NCBI GenBank assembly: GCA_025462865.1
Contig: JAOAPI010000171.1
Location: 124,001 to 188,000 of the forward strand
Origin: Candidatus Sulfotelmatobacter sp.
GTDB taxonomy: Bacteria > Acidobacteriota > Terriglobia > Terriglobales > Acidobacteriaceae
Reading direction: 5' to 3'
Length of the DNA: 64,000 bases
Part shown: piece after piece, positions 9,130 through 18,516 of the stretch
Layout: each line of letters starts with the position of its first letter
How positions within the stretch are numbered: the stretch's first letter is position 1
Program-made: the position numbers and the translations under genes
The notes under the pieces: generated by a model
Told to the model about the DNA's origin: nothing
What the model saw: the letters and a program-made list of their open reading frames with translations, nothing else
Databases searched by the model: none

Positions 9130-10959
9130 ATGTCGAAGTGGGTGCTGCCGATCGGGATTCTGATTTGTCCCCTTGTGCTTCTCGGAAGAAGCCGGTGGCG
9201 AGCGATGGCGCGGGGTTTGGGGTTAATGGGTGGAGCGTTTCTGCTTTTGATGTGTCTGAGTTTTCAGAGCAAGGCGCCAGGAACAAGCGCGGTGGCCGAT
9301 CAGAGTTCAGCGGCGACTACTGGCTATGTTGGTTCCAAGGCCTGTTCCCAATGTCACGCGAGCATCTACGAGTCTTTCTCGCGCACCGACATGGGCCGGT
9401 CGATGTCGGAAATCAGTCCGGATCTTTTGAAAAAGATTCCGATATCAGCAACCATTTTTGATCCTAAGCTTAATCGCCATTTCGAAACCTTTGTCCGCGA
9501 TAACAATCTTTTCCAAAGCGAGTTCGAAACTACAGTCGACGGCAAAGACATTTTTCGTGATACGCGCAAGATCGAGTGGATCATTGGCTCGGGCGCGAAC
9601 GGTAGGGGGGCAATCGTGAAGCAGGAAGATTACCTGTTCGAGGCGCCCCTTTCGTTCTATGCGAAGCCGCATCGCTGGGCACTGTCGCCGGGATACGAGT
9701 TTGGCGATTACGGTTTCAATCGTCCCATTCTTCCCGGGTGCATTTCCTGCCACAGTGGACAGCCACGGGTCGTGCTGGATGGGAACGGCCGTTTTCAAAA
9801 TCCGCCATTTGCGGAATTGGCAATCGGTTGCGAGAACTGCCACGGTCCTGGACTGTCACACGTCGCGGCGGCGCATATGGGAGATCCTGGCGGCTCAATT
9901 GCAAATCCGGCCAAACTTTCGCCGTGGCTTGCGGACAACATCTGCATGTCGTGTCATCAAACCGGCGATGCGCGCGTCTTGCAGGCGGGAAAAACATATC
10001 GCGACTTTCGCCCGGGCACTGAGCTGGACGACACGCTGAGTATTTTCCTGGTCCCTTTCAGTCGCGAGTCTGCGCCTAAAGATGATTTGCTGGAGCATTA
10101 CCTCTCCATGCGCCTCAGCAAATGTTATTTGAAGAGCGGGCGGCTCGGCTGCATCAGTTGCCACGATCCTCACGTCCAACCTTCGCAACAGGAAGCTCCC
10201 GCGTACTTTCGCGGGAAGTGTATGGCCTGTCACACCGAAAAAAGTTGTGCAGTGCCGCTGGCTCTGCGGCAGCACAAGACGCCTCCCGACGATTGCGCGG
10301 GCTGCCACATGCCCAAGCGCGACGTCACCGTAATCTCTCATTCTGTTCTCACCAACCACCGCATTGTTGCACAGGCCGAGGAGCCTTTCCCCGAGGTTGC
10401 GTTCCACATGACAACCCCACAGCTTCCCGATCTGGTTCAGCTCAGCGCGAATCCCGCGAAGAAGAATGTGCCGTCGCCGCTGACTCTATTACAGGCGTAT
10501 AGCCAGGTCATCCTGTCGCATCCGGAATATCGCCCGCGCTACTGGGCGGTGGCGGAGCAGCTCAAGGCCAGTCAACCCGACAATGTTCAAGTGCTCGAAG
10601 CGCTGGCCGATGAAGCATTGCAGAATAAGAATGCCGAGGGCTCGGCACGCGTGATTCAATATCTTCAAGACGCCATTCTGCATGGCGCGACGAATCCTGC
10701 GGACTTCGAGGAACTAGCCCAATTGCTGGTCGCGGCGAACCGTCGGGCCGAGGCCGTGATTGTTTTGCGCCAGGGAATCCAACTGGATCCCTACGATGCT
10801 GAACTCTACCGCCTCAGTACAAAAATCTATGTGGCTCTTAACAAAATGCACGAGGCCTGCGACGTCGCAGCCAAAGGAATGCAGAAATTTCCGCAAGACG
10901 ATGCGATCCGGGGTGTCATGAGCCGCTGTCAGGCCGCTTCAGGTGGAATGGGCAAATAA
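9130..10959 (+). CDS. Heptahaem c-type cytochrome with C-terminal TPR region
   Basis: A 609-residue protein with a hydrophobic N-terminal segment (two short stretches in the first 50 residues) for export or anchoring. Seven CxxCH haem sites can be counted in order: CSQCH, CISCH, CENCH, CMSCH, CISCH, CMACH and CAGCH. The pattern resembles cytochrome c554/NrfB-like periplasmic multihaem proteins. The last 160 residues form TPR-like helices (YWAVAEQLKAS, AVIVLRQGIQLDP, CDVAAKGMQKFP). It should sit on the outer face of the inner membrane or in the periplasm and move electrons or hold partners. The ATG at 9130 is preferred over 9040 because the upstream extension has no signal-like character. Its donor and acceptor are unknown. 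Confidence 0.85.
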   Translation: MSKWVLPIGILICPLVLLGRSRWRAMARGLGLMGGAFLLLMCLSFQSKAPGTSAVADQSSAATTGYVGSKACSQCHASIYESFSRTDMGRSMSEISPDLLKKIPISATIFDPKLNRHFETFVRDNNLFQSEFETTVDGKDIFRDTRKIEWIIGSGANGRGAIVKQEDYLFEAPLSFYAKPHRWALSPGYEFGDYGFNRPILPGCISCHSGQPRVVLDGNGRFQNPPFAELAIGCENCHGPGLSHVAAAHMGDPGGSIANPAKLSPWLADNICMSCHQTGDARVLQAGKTYRDFRPGTELDDTLSIFLVPFSRESAPKDDLLEHYLSMRLSKCYLKSGRLGCISCHDPHVQPSQQEAPAYFRGKCMACHTEKSCAVPLALRQHKTPPDDCAGCHMPKRDVTVISHSVLTNHRIVAQAEEPFPEVAFHMTTPQLPDLVQLSANPAKKNVPSPLTLLQAYSQVILSHPEYRPRYWAVAEQLKASQPDNVQVLEALADEALQNKNAEGSARVIQYLQDAILHGATNPADFEELAQLLVAANRRAEAVIVLRQGIQLDPYDAELYRLSTKIYVALNKMHEACDVAAKGMQKFPQDDAIRGVMSRCQAASGGMGK

Positions 10960-10982
10960 ACTCGAGCGTGAATGATGCTAAG

Positions 10983-11822
10983 TTAATTTGCAGCTGGAAC
11001 GATTTTCTTGGCTCGGCGGTCCACAGGAACCGGTTCACGTTGTGAAAATCCCATGGCCGCGGCAATCGCCCGAGCTGCCCCCGTAACTGCGCCGGCAAAT
11101 ATGGCGACCTGGTTGGGACTCACTCTAGTTACGGGTGCGGACACGCTTACAGCAGCGATTGGTTCGCCATTAGAGTTGAGTATGGGGGCGCTCACGCAAC
11201 GAGCACCCTGAACAGCCTCTTCGTCATCCACTGCGTAGCCTTGTCGTTGAATCTTCTCGAGCTCCTGCCGGAACTGCAGCAAGTTCATGATGGTTCTCGG
11301 CGTCGCAGCCTGAAATGTAATTGTGCCTAAAATATTTTCGCGTGCGTCGGCTGGCAAAAAAGCCGCCAGGGCTTTGCCCAGTGCCGTGACGTGTAACGAA
11401 CGGCGCGCGCCCACACGCGATGAAAGCCGGAATTCGTGCGGGCTCTCAATCACGTCTACATAGAGCACGGTCCCCTGGTCAAGGACAGCGAGGTTCACAG
11501 TCTCCTGAGTGGACTTCCACAATTCCCAAAGTATCGGCCGGGCCACTGCTTGCAGGGTCGCGCCATGGTTCCCGCGAGCCGACATTTGCGAGAGCCGTGG
11601 ACCAATCAGATACGCTCCTGCCTCGGTTCGAATGAGATAGCGCTCGCGCTCCAGATGTTTCAAAAAGCGGTGCGCCGTGCTCTTGTGAATGCCAGTCAGA
11701 TCGCAGATCGCCTTCAATCCCAAGCCCGCGGATGAGCCCTGCAAGGCTTCAAGAATTAACAACACTTTGGAAATCACGCCGACCGGCGCTGCACTTGGAC
11801 TGGATTTTGTGACACGCGGCAT
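10983..11822 (-). CDS. IclR family transcriptional regulator
   Basis: A 279-residue regulator. The N-terminal winged helix-turn-helix (about residues 16-75) reads ISKVLLILEALQ, GLGLKAICDLTGIHKSTAHRFLKHLERERYL. The C-terminal effector domain follows (RVGARRSLHVTALGKALAAFLP, AVDDEEAVQGARCVSAPI), including the conserved GxRCxAAPI-like segment. It is divergent from the TonB receptor gene, and the 259-bp gap carries two copies of the palindrome also found at 5043. It is therefore the likely controller of the fucose locus and of its own expression. The effector is probably a pathway intermediate; this is inference. Confidence 0.92.
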   Translation of the reverse strand: MPRVTKSSPSAAPVGVISKVLLILEALQGSSAGLGLKAICDLTGIHKSTAHRFLKHLERERYLIRTEAGAYLIGPRLSQMSARGNHGATLQAVARPILWELWKSTQETVNLAVLDQGTVLYVDVIESPHEFRLSSRVGARRSLHVTALGKALAAFLPADARENILGTITFQAATPRTIMNLLQFRQELEKIQRQGYAVDDEEAVQGARCVSAPILNSNGEPIAAVSVSAPVTRVSPNQVAIFAGAVTGAARAIAAAMGFSQREPVPVDRRAKKIVPAAN

Positions 11823-11897
11823 GACGTCCTCTAATAGCTTCTAGGTGGTGAATGCAAGATCCGACGGCCAGATCTACGGCGTCCCGGGAGCGAGATA

Positions 11898-11918
11898 CCG
11901 TTTCATCTTTCGGAACAT
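11898..11918. promoter_or_regulatory. Putative IclR operator, distal copy
   Basis: CCGTTTCATC then TTTCGGAACAT. It shares the GTTTCATCT core and GGAACA right arm with the site at 11950, and the arm layout with the perfect palindrome at 5043. It is 76 bp upstream of the IclR start codon. Its centre is 52 bp from the next site, close to five helical turns, as expected for cooperative binding on one DNA face. Confidence 0.55.
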
Positions 11919-11949
11919 TACCACGGCCGTCCCGCGATAAGCTAGTTAA

Positions 11950-11970
11950 TTGTTTCATCTAATGGAACAA
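11950..11970. promoter_or_regulatory. Putative IclR operator, proximal copy
   Basis: TTGTTTCAT, spacer CTA, ATGGAACAA: 8 of 9 arm positions are complementary. It lies between the divergent IclR and TonB receptor genes, 26 bp upstream of a possible -35 hexamer for the receptor. A regulator bound here could act on both promoters. Confidence 0.62.
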
Positions 11971-11995
11971 GATTCACATCTATGAAATTTTTTGA

Positions 11996-12025
11996 TTGAC
12001 AACATTCCAAAAGCAGTGCTAGAAG
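11996..12025 (+). promoter_or_regulatory. Candidate sigma-70 promoter for the TonB receptor gene
   Basis: A consensus -35 TTGACA (11996-12001) is followed after 18 bases by TAGAAG (12020-12025), preceded by TG one base upstream (extended -10 form). The -10 is poor, so this is tentative. It lies just downstream of the two putative IclR operators and 57 bp upstream of the receptor start codon. Confidence 0.35.
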
Positions 12026-12081
12026 TTTGTGCCGTGGGCTTTCTTTCGCTCGTCGTTGTTGGCCGCCCAGGAGGAAATACG

Positions 12082-15000
12082 ATGACACGCCAGTTTTCTT
12101 TGAAAATGCAAGAGCGATGGGTTGTGTCGTTGCTGTTGATATTGGCGGGAGGATTTTTAGGTGCACTCTCTCCCGCGCGCGCATGGGGGCAAGCCACCGG
12201 AGCCGTCAATGGCACGGTGCGCGACTCGGGCGGCGCGGTTGTGACCGACGCCGCGGTCGTGTTGCATAACCGCGATACCAATCTGGACCGCACAGCGACT
12301 ACGAACGGCGTGGGCGACTATGTCATGCCTGACGTACAACCTGGAAATTACGATTTGAAAGTGACGAAGGCTGGCTTCGCCGTGGCAGTCAAATCGGGAA
12401 TTATCCTGCTCGTTAATCAAACTGCGACTTACGATTTCGCACTGAAGGCCGGAGCGGTGAGTGAACTCGTGGAGGTGCAGGTTAACTCGGTTGCGCTGGA
12501 AACCTCCACTGCCGAACTGGGAGTTGCCGTGGTAAGAGAGCAAGTAAACGACTTGCCCTTGAACGGACGGAACTTCACCCAATTGCTGACTCTCACCCCG
12601 GGCGTGAGCACCGTGAACGTTTCACAAAACAGCGCCACCAGCGGCGGCGTCTGGTCGAATCCCATTGGCACATTTTCGTACCCGTCGGTGAATGGCCAGT
12701 CGAACCGCAGCAACTTATTCTTGCTGGACGGCGTAAACAATGAAGGGTCATTCGGGAGCACATACGCCATTGCTCCGATTGTCGATGACATCCAGGAATT
12801 CAAAGTTCAAACCCACAATGACGACGCATCGTTTGGCGGCGTGATGGGCGGAGTAGTCAATGTGGTCACCAAGTCCGGCACGTCGCGGTTCCACGGGTCC
12901 GGCTGGGAGTTCATCCGAAACAGGGCGCTCGATGCCAACATCGTCTATCCGGGATTCACGACCGCCGAGCAGACCCAGGCGAGCAACCAGCCCGGGTTCC
13001 AGCAGAATCAGTTTGGCGCAACTTTTGGCGGTCCACTTCCGATCCCCGGCGAACATCCAAGGAAGACATTTTTCTTCCTGAGCTACGAAGGCTATCGGAA
13101 GCATGCCGCCGCCTCGAATCAGTACCTGATACCCACCGCGACGCAACTGGGTGGGGATCTGACCGGCATCAGCGGGCAGATCTACAATCCGTTCAGTGGA
13201 CAGGCCTTCATGTGCGACGGCGCAGGTAATCCACTCGCGGCACCCGGAAACATTCAGGGCCCGGGCACGCCTTGCAACAAAATTCCTTCGAGCATGATTG
13301 ACCAGAACATGGTCACGTACGCACAAACATTGTTCCCGACCCCTAACCTCACCCCCACTGCCTCTGACCCGAATAATGGGCTGGACACTACGAAAACGAT
13401 CATTCGTCAGGACGAGGGCAGCGGACGACTGGACCATCAGTTCAGCCAGCATGACAGCGTGTGGGCACGTTACAGCAGCTTCCGGCAGCCGGTTTCAGGA
13501 TCGGGTGGTTTCGCCGGACTGTTGCACGAGCAGGTAACCAACGGCTACAACATAGGCCTTAACTACATGCATATATTTTCAGGGAATATGCTCGCCGAAT
13601 TTCATTTTGGACGAAACAACGTGAATATCGATCAGGGCTCCCAGTTTGCGAAGGCAGGCGGAAGTTTTGGCACACAACTGTTCAACCAGAACTTCGCCGG
13701 GGGGTTCAAAGGTGGCGTTTCGATGGTCCCGGAGATCGTAATCCAGGGTTACATCGGAAACCCAAATCCCAGCGCGCACGGCGCCGCTCAGACTGACAAT
13801 ACGCATGTCTCGGACATCTGGGAATACGGCGGTGATTTCACAAAAACTATTGGACGCCACACGTTCAAAGCCGGAGCAAATTTTGCCAGCAACAACACCA
13901 ACGCACTGTATCTGAACTCGAGCGTTCAGTTTGCGGCGGCCAACACAGCCAACCCGCTGGATTTATCGGGCGGCAACGCGATTGCATCGTTTCTTTTGGG
14001 TGATCCGAACAATGCCTCACGGCGAAATGTAGTCGAAACCACTCACGGCGGCTGGGTCGATGGATTTTATGCCATGGATCAATGGAAGGTGACCAGCAGG
14101 CTGAATGTGAATATCGGTTTGCGCTATGACGTCACATATGTGCCAATCTATGGCAACAATCCCAACGACAACTTTTTCGTTGGCGACATGAATTTCCGCG
14201 ACGGAACCTACATTCTGGCTCACAATGCTCCCTCGTGCGCCCAGACCAATGCCGCGCCCTGCATACCCGGAGGAGTGCTTCCTCCGCATGTGCTGGTGAC
14301 GCCCCTCGGCGGTGGAGCGATATACCATACCGATTACAACGACATACAACCGCGAGTCGGTGTGATTTATCAACTGCTTCCCAACACGGTGCTGCGCGCG
14401 GGGTACGGAAGATTTTTTGATAACTGGGCGGCGATCACCCAAACTGCGCAAAACTACGAAGGCACGTGGCCCAGCCTGGATCAACTTGGAGCCAGTAACA
14501 TTAATGCGGTAACCGCAGGGCCGCCCACTACGACGGCGGAAGATCCTTTCAACCAGGGCGTTGGAGCTCCAATCACCGGCCCAACACCATTCACTCAGTC
14601 AACCTGGTTTGCCGATCCTTATCTGAAGCGGCCTTATGCCGATCAGTGGAACTTCGGCGTCCAGCAACAAGTAACTTCCAAAGATGTGCTGACGGTCAAT
14701 TACGTCGGCTCCGTCGGCAGGCGTCTGGATATTGGCGGAGCCTATAACGTCGCGATGGCTCCGGGCGGCAACGTTGGCTGTCCGACCTTTGCCGCAGACC
14801 CGAACAACTTTAATTGCGGAGCGCCTTTTCCCTACATCGGCGCCACCGCCTATGACCGAAACCAGGGGAAGAGCACTTACAACGCCCTGCAGGTCTCAAT
14901 GAACGGCAGGCAGGAACATGGCCTTACCTACTTGATCTCCTACACGTGGTCGAAGAGTCTGGATCTGGGCTGCACAGGGTGGTACGGAGTGGAAGGCTGC

Positions 15001-15609
15001 TCCATTCAAAATCCGTACAATCTGAAAGCTGATAAGGGTCCATCTGCGACCGATCTTCCGCAAATTTTTTCTGCCGCATGGGTATATGCATTGCCCTTCG
15101 GCAGAGGCGACAAGTTCTCCACAGGCAATTCCGTTGTGAATGCGTTGATTGGGGGCTGGAACCTAAACGGCGTTCTCTCACTCAATTCGGGCACCCCGTT
15201 CGATGTCGGAAGCGGAAAGGACATCGCGCAGACTGGAAACTACAACTATGGCAACGGCTATGGCTATGAGCGGGCGAATGTTGCGGGAAGTTTCTATCCC
15301 AGCAGCAAGACGCCAGCGGAGTGGATTAACGTAGGATCTTTTCAAGTGCCCGCGTTGAATACATTTGGAAATCTGGGCCGGGATTCGCTTCGGTCGGACT
15401 GGAATAAGAATTTAGATCTCTCGCTGTTCCGCCAATTCCCAATTACAGAACGATTCCGAATGGAATTTCGTTTCGAGGCCTTCAACGTAACGAACACCCC
15501 GATCTGGGCCGTTCCAGTCTCGAGCATCGAGGCTCCAAACTTTGGCGCGGTCACGCACACTGCGAGTACACCTCGGCAGTTGCAGTTCGGACTTAAGTTC
15601 TATTTCTGA
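12082..15609 (+). CDS. TonB-dependent receptor, Oar-like, with N-terminal carboxypeptidase-regulatory-like domain
   Basis: Outer-membrane receptor of about 1,175 residues. The ATG at 12082 follows AGGAGG (12069-12074) and opens a signal peptide (VSLLLILAGGFLGALSPARAWG). A CarboxypepD_reg-like beta-sandwich follows (GAVNGTVRDSGGAVV to LLVNQTATYDFAL), then a plug region (LPLNGRNFTQLLTLTPGVS, FLLDGVNNEG, VVNVVTKSGTSRFHG), then a long beta-barrel ending in the aromatic QLQFGLKFYF. Acidobacteriota use such receptors to import oligosaccharides and other large nutrients with TonB energy. Its place beside the IclR gene and operators suggests uptake of fucose-containing glycans, but the ligand is not visible in the sequence. 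Confidence 0.92.
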   Translation: MTRQFSLKMQERWVVSLLLILAGGFLGALSPARAWGQATGAVNGTVRDSGGAVVTDAAVVLHNRDTNLDRTATTNGVGDYVMPDVQPGNYDLKVTKAGFAVAVKSGIILLVNQTATYDFALKAGAVSELVEVQVNSVALETSTAELGVAVVREQVNDLPLNGRNFTQLLTLTPGVSTVNVSQNSATSGGVWSNPIGTFSYPSVNGQSNRSNLFLLDGVNNEGSFGSTYAIAPIVDDIQEFKVQTHNDDASFGGVMGGVVNVVTKSGTSRFHGSGWEFIRNRALDANIVYPGFTTAEQTQASNQPGFQQNQFGATFGGPLPIPGEHPRKTFFFLSYEGYRKHAAASNQYLIPTATQLGGDLTGISGQIYNPFSGQAFMCDGAGNPLAAPGNIQGPGTPCNKIPSSMIDQNMVTYAQTLFPTPNLTPTASDPNNGLDTTKTIIRQDEGSGRLDHQFSQHDSVWARYSSFRQPVSGSGGFAGLLHEQVTNGYNIGLNYMHIFSGNMLAEFHFGRNNVNIDQGSQFAKAGGSFGTQLFNQNFAGGFKGGVSMVPEIVIQGYIGNPNPSAHGAAQTDNTHVSDIWEYGGDFTKTIGRHTFKAGANFASNNTNALYLNSSVQFAAANTANPLDLSGGNAIASFLLGDPNNASRRNVVETTHGGWVDGFYAMDQWKVTSRLNVNIGLRYDVTYVPIYGNNPNDNFFVGDMNFRDGTYILAHNAPSCAQTNAAPCIPGGVLPPHVLVTPLGGGAIYHTDYNDIQPRVGVIYQLLPNTVLRAGYGRFFDNWAAITQTAQNYEGTWPSLDQLGASNINAVTAGPPTTTAEDPFNQGVGAPITGPTPFTQSTWFADPYLKRPYADQWNFGVQQQVTSKDVLTVNYVGSVGRRLDIGGAYNVAMAPGGNVGCPTFAADPNNFNCGAPFPYIGATAYDRNQGKSTYNALQVSMNGRQEHGLTYLISYTWSKSLDLGCTGWYGVEGCSIQNPYNLKADKGPSATDLPQIFSAAWVYALPFGRGDKFSTGNSVVNALIGGWNLNGVLSLNSGTPFDVGSGKDIAQTGNYNYGNGYGYERANVAGSFYPSSKTPAEWINVGSFQVPALNTFGNLGRDSLRSDWNKNLDLSLFRQFPITERFRMEFRFEAFNVTNTPIWAVPVSSIEAPNFGAVTHTASTPRQLQFGLKFYF

Positions 15610-15800
15610 GGGATGCCTACTGCTCGTGATTGCACGTTATAAGGAGGCAAACGTTCAGGAGTATCTCAAGTAAGGGAAAGGCGGAAGGCGCCGCATTTCT
15701 CGAGCAGATCGCGCGTTCCACTTTCCACTTTGACCGCGAGAATAACTCGCTCAGGCGCTACACTGAACGGGAGTGACTGCAAGCCTGAAGGCCATTGGAG

Positions 15801-18485
15801 ATGTTGGCAGCTCGTACAGAACGCGCTCGACCTGGAAGGTATTCGCTTCTGAAGGTGAGCGTCCTAATGATACTGGCGGCCACACTCTCCGTCGCTGGAC
15901 AAACTGTTTCGCCGCGCCAGGCAGTTCCTACAACCCATTCCACCGCATTGCCCAAATCATGTCTGGGGCATAGCGAGCCTTCCGACAAGATAACCGCCTT
16001 ATTGGAGACCGTTCACGATCATCCCACGGCTGGCGCCTATAACACCCTGGGAGTTTTATTTGCGCAGGCGGATCAGGCATCGTGCGGCATCGCCGCCTTC
16101 GAAGCTGCTCTCAAACTGGAAAACCAGAACTGGGAAGCTCATTACAATCTGGCGCTGGCGCTTCTTAGAAAAGGAGACCGGGCGCGGGCCACGCGTGAGC
16201 TCCAAACTGCAATTCAGCAAAAGCCGGACTCCGTGAGTTCGCATTTCGCCCTGGGAAGTGTTCTCGAAGAAGAGAAGAAGTCAGGAAGCGCGGAAGATGA
16301 ATTTCGCGCCGCCCTGAAGATCGATCCACATTTCACGCCCGCCGCTATTAAGCTCAGCGAAGTGTTGATCGCCGAAGGCAATTCCCGGGCGGCAGTTGCT
16401 TCTTTGGAGGAAGCTGTTAACCAGGCGCCTTCGGAGCAGGCTGAGCCGGTGCGGGCGGCGCTGGGCATGGCGTATGCCGCAAACGGTGAGATGGAGAAGG
16501 CTCTAGCGACGCTTAAGGATCTTGTCGCCGCCCACCCCGATTCCGCGGACGCCCACCTTGATCTGGGATTGGTCTATGCAGGGCAGAGCCCGCTGAATGA
16601 TAAAGAAGCTGCTGTATCAGAGTTTCGGGAAGCCCTGAGGCTGGATCAAGGCTTAAATTCCGGCAGGCTCGCTCTGGGACGAGTTCTGATTTCCTTGCAG
16701 AAGTATTCAGATGCGGCGGTGGTTGCTCTCGAGTACACGCGCCGGCAACCGAGCGACGCTCAGGGTTTCTATGCTCTGGGTCAGGCCTATGAGGGACTCA
16801 AGCGTTCCGACGCGGCGGTCAAAGCGCTCGAGCGCGCGACGATTCTTGATCCAAGAGATGCGGCCATCCGCCTTGATCTCGGAATGCTATTGGCGAGCAC
16901 GGGACAAACCAATGCAGCCCTCCAGCAGTTGGAAGCCGCCGAGCGGATCAATCCATCTAACAGTGCAGTTCACAAAGAACTTGCTTTGCTATTTGAAAAA
17001 GCTGGCGATAAAGAACGGGCTCGTGTCGAGAGGACCAAGCTGGTTGCGCTGGAATCAAACGGTGACAAAGAAAGTGCAATAGCTGGATTCAATGAGAAGG
17101 CAGGTGAGTATCTCTCGGCGGGCAACGCGACGGCAGCTGCTGAAAGTTATCGAAAGGCCTTAGTGCTCAATCCCCGCGACGCCAAACTCCGTTACAACCT
17201 TTCGCTCGCGTTAGACAGGATGGGAGACTTTGCGTCCGAACGGAAAGAGCTTACCAGAGCGATCGACTTGAATCCCAATCTTGCGGTCGCACAAAATCAG
17301 TTAGGCCTTCTGTTCTTGCGAGGAGGACAGCAAGCTGAGGCGGAGCAGCGCTTCAAGAAGGCTCTTTCCATCGATCCCAAATTTGCCGAAGCGCAGAGCA
17401 GCCTGGGGGTGCTCTACAGCCAGCAAGGTAAAAATCGCGAGGCGGCATCGTTGTTTCAGCAAGCCATTCAGAACGATCCAAAATACATCAAGGCTTATGT
17501 CAACCTCGGATTGCTCATGGCGCAACAAGGAGCGCTCTCCGAAGCCGAACAACAATTCCGAACCGCTATTGGAGTGGACGCAAACTACCCTGATGCTTAT
17601 GCCGCATTAGGAATGCTTCAAGCCAAGACTGGGCGCGGCGCTGAAGCAGTGAAGAGTTTTGAGAAGGCAGTGACGCTTGAACCGGCCTCCGCGCTGGCTC
17701 ACCTGAATTTGGGCATTGCGCTAGTCGATCAGTTCGACCGCACCGGTGGATTCAAGGAGTTTTCTGAAGCGGCCAGGCTGGATCCCAAACTCGCCGCCGC
17801 CCACTACAATCTGGGCCGATTTTTCTTCGAAACCGGAAAGTACGAGGACGCGGACAGAGAACTGCAAACGGCAATTCGTTTACGGCCGGATGACCCTGGT
17901 GCTCTTTATTTCCTGGCTCTCACGGCAAAACAGGAAAACCAGGTGGAGAGGTCAACAACGCTCTTGGAGAAAGTAGTTGCTGCGCAGCCGGACAATGCCG
18001 ACGCGCAATATCTACTTGGCCAGAACCTGGAGCACGCGGGCGACAATGCGGCGGCCATTCGCCATTGGAAAGCGGCGGTGCGAGCCGATCCCAATCATTC
18101 CCAGGCGTTGTTCAATCTGGCGAAGGCTCTAAACAAGATGCACGATCCCGAAGCGAAGCGGTATCAGGATCGCTTCGATGCGCTGCAGAAGAGCCAGCAG
18201 ATCGCCGACCGCGTGTCGGAACTGGGGAACTTCGCGCTGGAGGCCGCCAACGCGCAAAATTGGCCCCAGGCGGTGGCGCAAATGAATGAGGCTATCCAGC
18301 TTTGCGGCAGCTGCCCGCAAAGCGCGCACCTGCACAAAAACCTGGGATTGTTTTACGGGAGAACCGGAAACATCGGCGAGGCAAAGAAGGAGTTGCGCAC
18401 CGCACTGCAACTGGAGCCTAACGACGCGGATGCTCAGAATGCGCTAGCCATGCTTGAGCGAACGCATGAGGAGCAAGTGAAGTAG
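15801..18485 (+). CDS. Large exported TPR-repeat protein
   Basis: About 894 residues that are almost wholly TPR repeats. Typical 34-residue units recur from about residue 60 to the end, for example AAFEAALKLENQNWEAHYNLALALLRKGD, AEQRFKKALSIDPKFAEAQSSLGVLYSQQGK and AEQQFRTAIGVDANYPDAYAALGMLQAKTGR. The N-terminus has a hydrophobic segment (LLKVSVLMILAATLSVAG) that looks like a signal peptide, giving a periplasmic scaffold. The start is uncertain: TTG at 15795, ATG at 15801 or GTG at 15855. It lies between the TonB receptor and the fucose SDR genes on the same strand. TPR proteins of this kind often accompany CRTAC1-like and TonB-receptor genes in Acidobacteriota; the partner is unknown. Confidence 0.85.
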   Translation: MLAARTERARPGRYSLLKVSVLMILAATLSVAGQTVSPRQAVPTTHSTALPKSCLGHSEPSDKITALLETVHDHPTAGAYNTLGVLFAQADQASCGIAAFEAALKLENQNWEAHYNLALALLRKGDRARATRELQTAIQQKPDSVSSHFALGSVLEEEKKSGSAEDEFRAALKIDPHFTPAAIKLSEVLIAEGNSRAAVASLEEAVNQAPSEQAEPVRAALGMAYAANGEMEKALATLKDLVAAHPDSADAHLDLGLVYAGQSPLNDKEAAVSEFREALRLDQGLNSGRLALGRVLISLQKYSDAAVVALEYTRRQPSDAQGFYALGQAYEGLKRSDAAVKALERATILDPRDAAIRLDLGMLLASTGQTNAALQQLEAAERINPSNSAVHKELALLFEKAGDKERARVERTKLVALESNGDKESAIAGFNEKAGEYLSAGNATAAAESYRKALVLNPRDAKLRYNLSLALDRMGDFASERKELTRAIDLNPNLAVAQNQLGLLFLRGGQQAEAEQRFKKALSIDPKFAEAQSSLGVLYSQQGKNREAASLFQQAIQNDPKYIKAYVNLGLLMAQQGALSEAEQQFRTAIGVDANYPDAYAALGMLQAKTGRGAEAVKSFEKAVTLEPASALAHLNLGIALVDQFDRTGGFKEFSEAARLDPKLAAAHYNLGRFFFETGKYEDADRELQTAIRLRPDDPGALYFLALTAKQENQVERSTTLLEKVVAAQPDNADAQYLLGQNLEHAGDNAAAIRHWKAAVRADPNHSQALFNLAKALNKMHDPEAKRYQDRFDALQKSQQIADRVSELGNFALEAANAQNWPQAVAQMNEAIQLCGSCPQSAHLHKNLGLFYGRTGNIGEAKKELRTALQLEPNDADAQNALAMLERTHEEQVK

Positions 18486-18516
18486 GTTTTAGCATTGATC
18501 GAATGGGAGGTTTTGT

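Noticed and set aside
11950-11970. Palindrome as a transcription terminator
   Set aside because: AT-rich arms without a following T-run, and located upstream of both divergent genes rather than after a stop codon.
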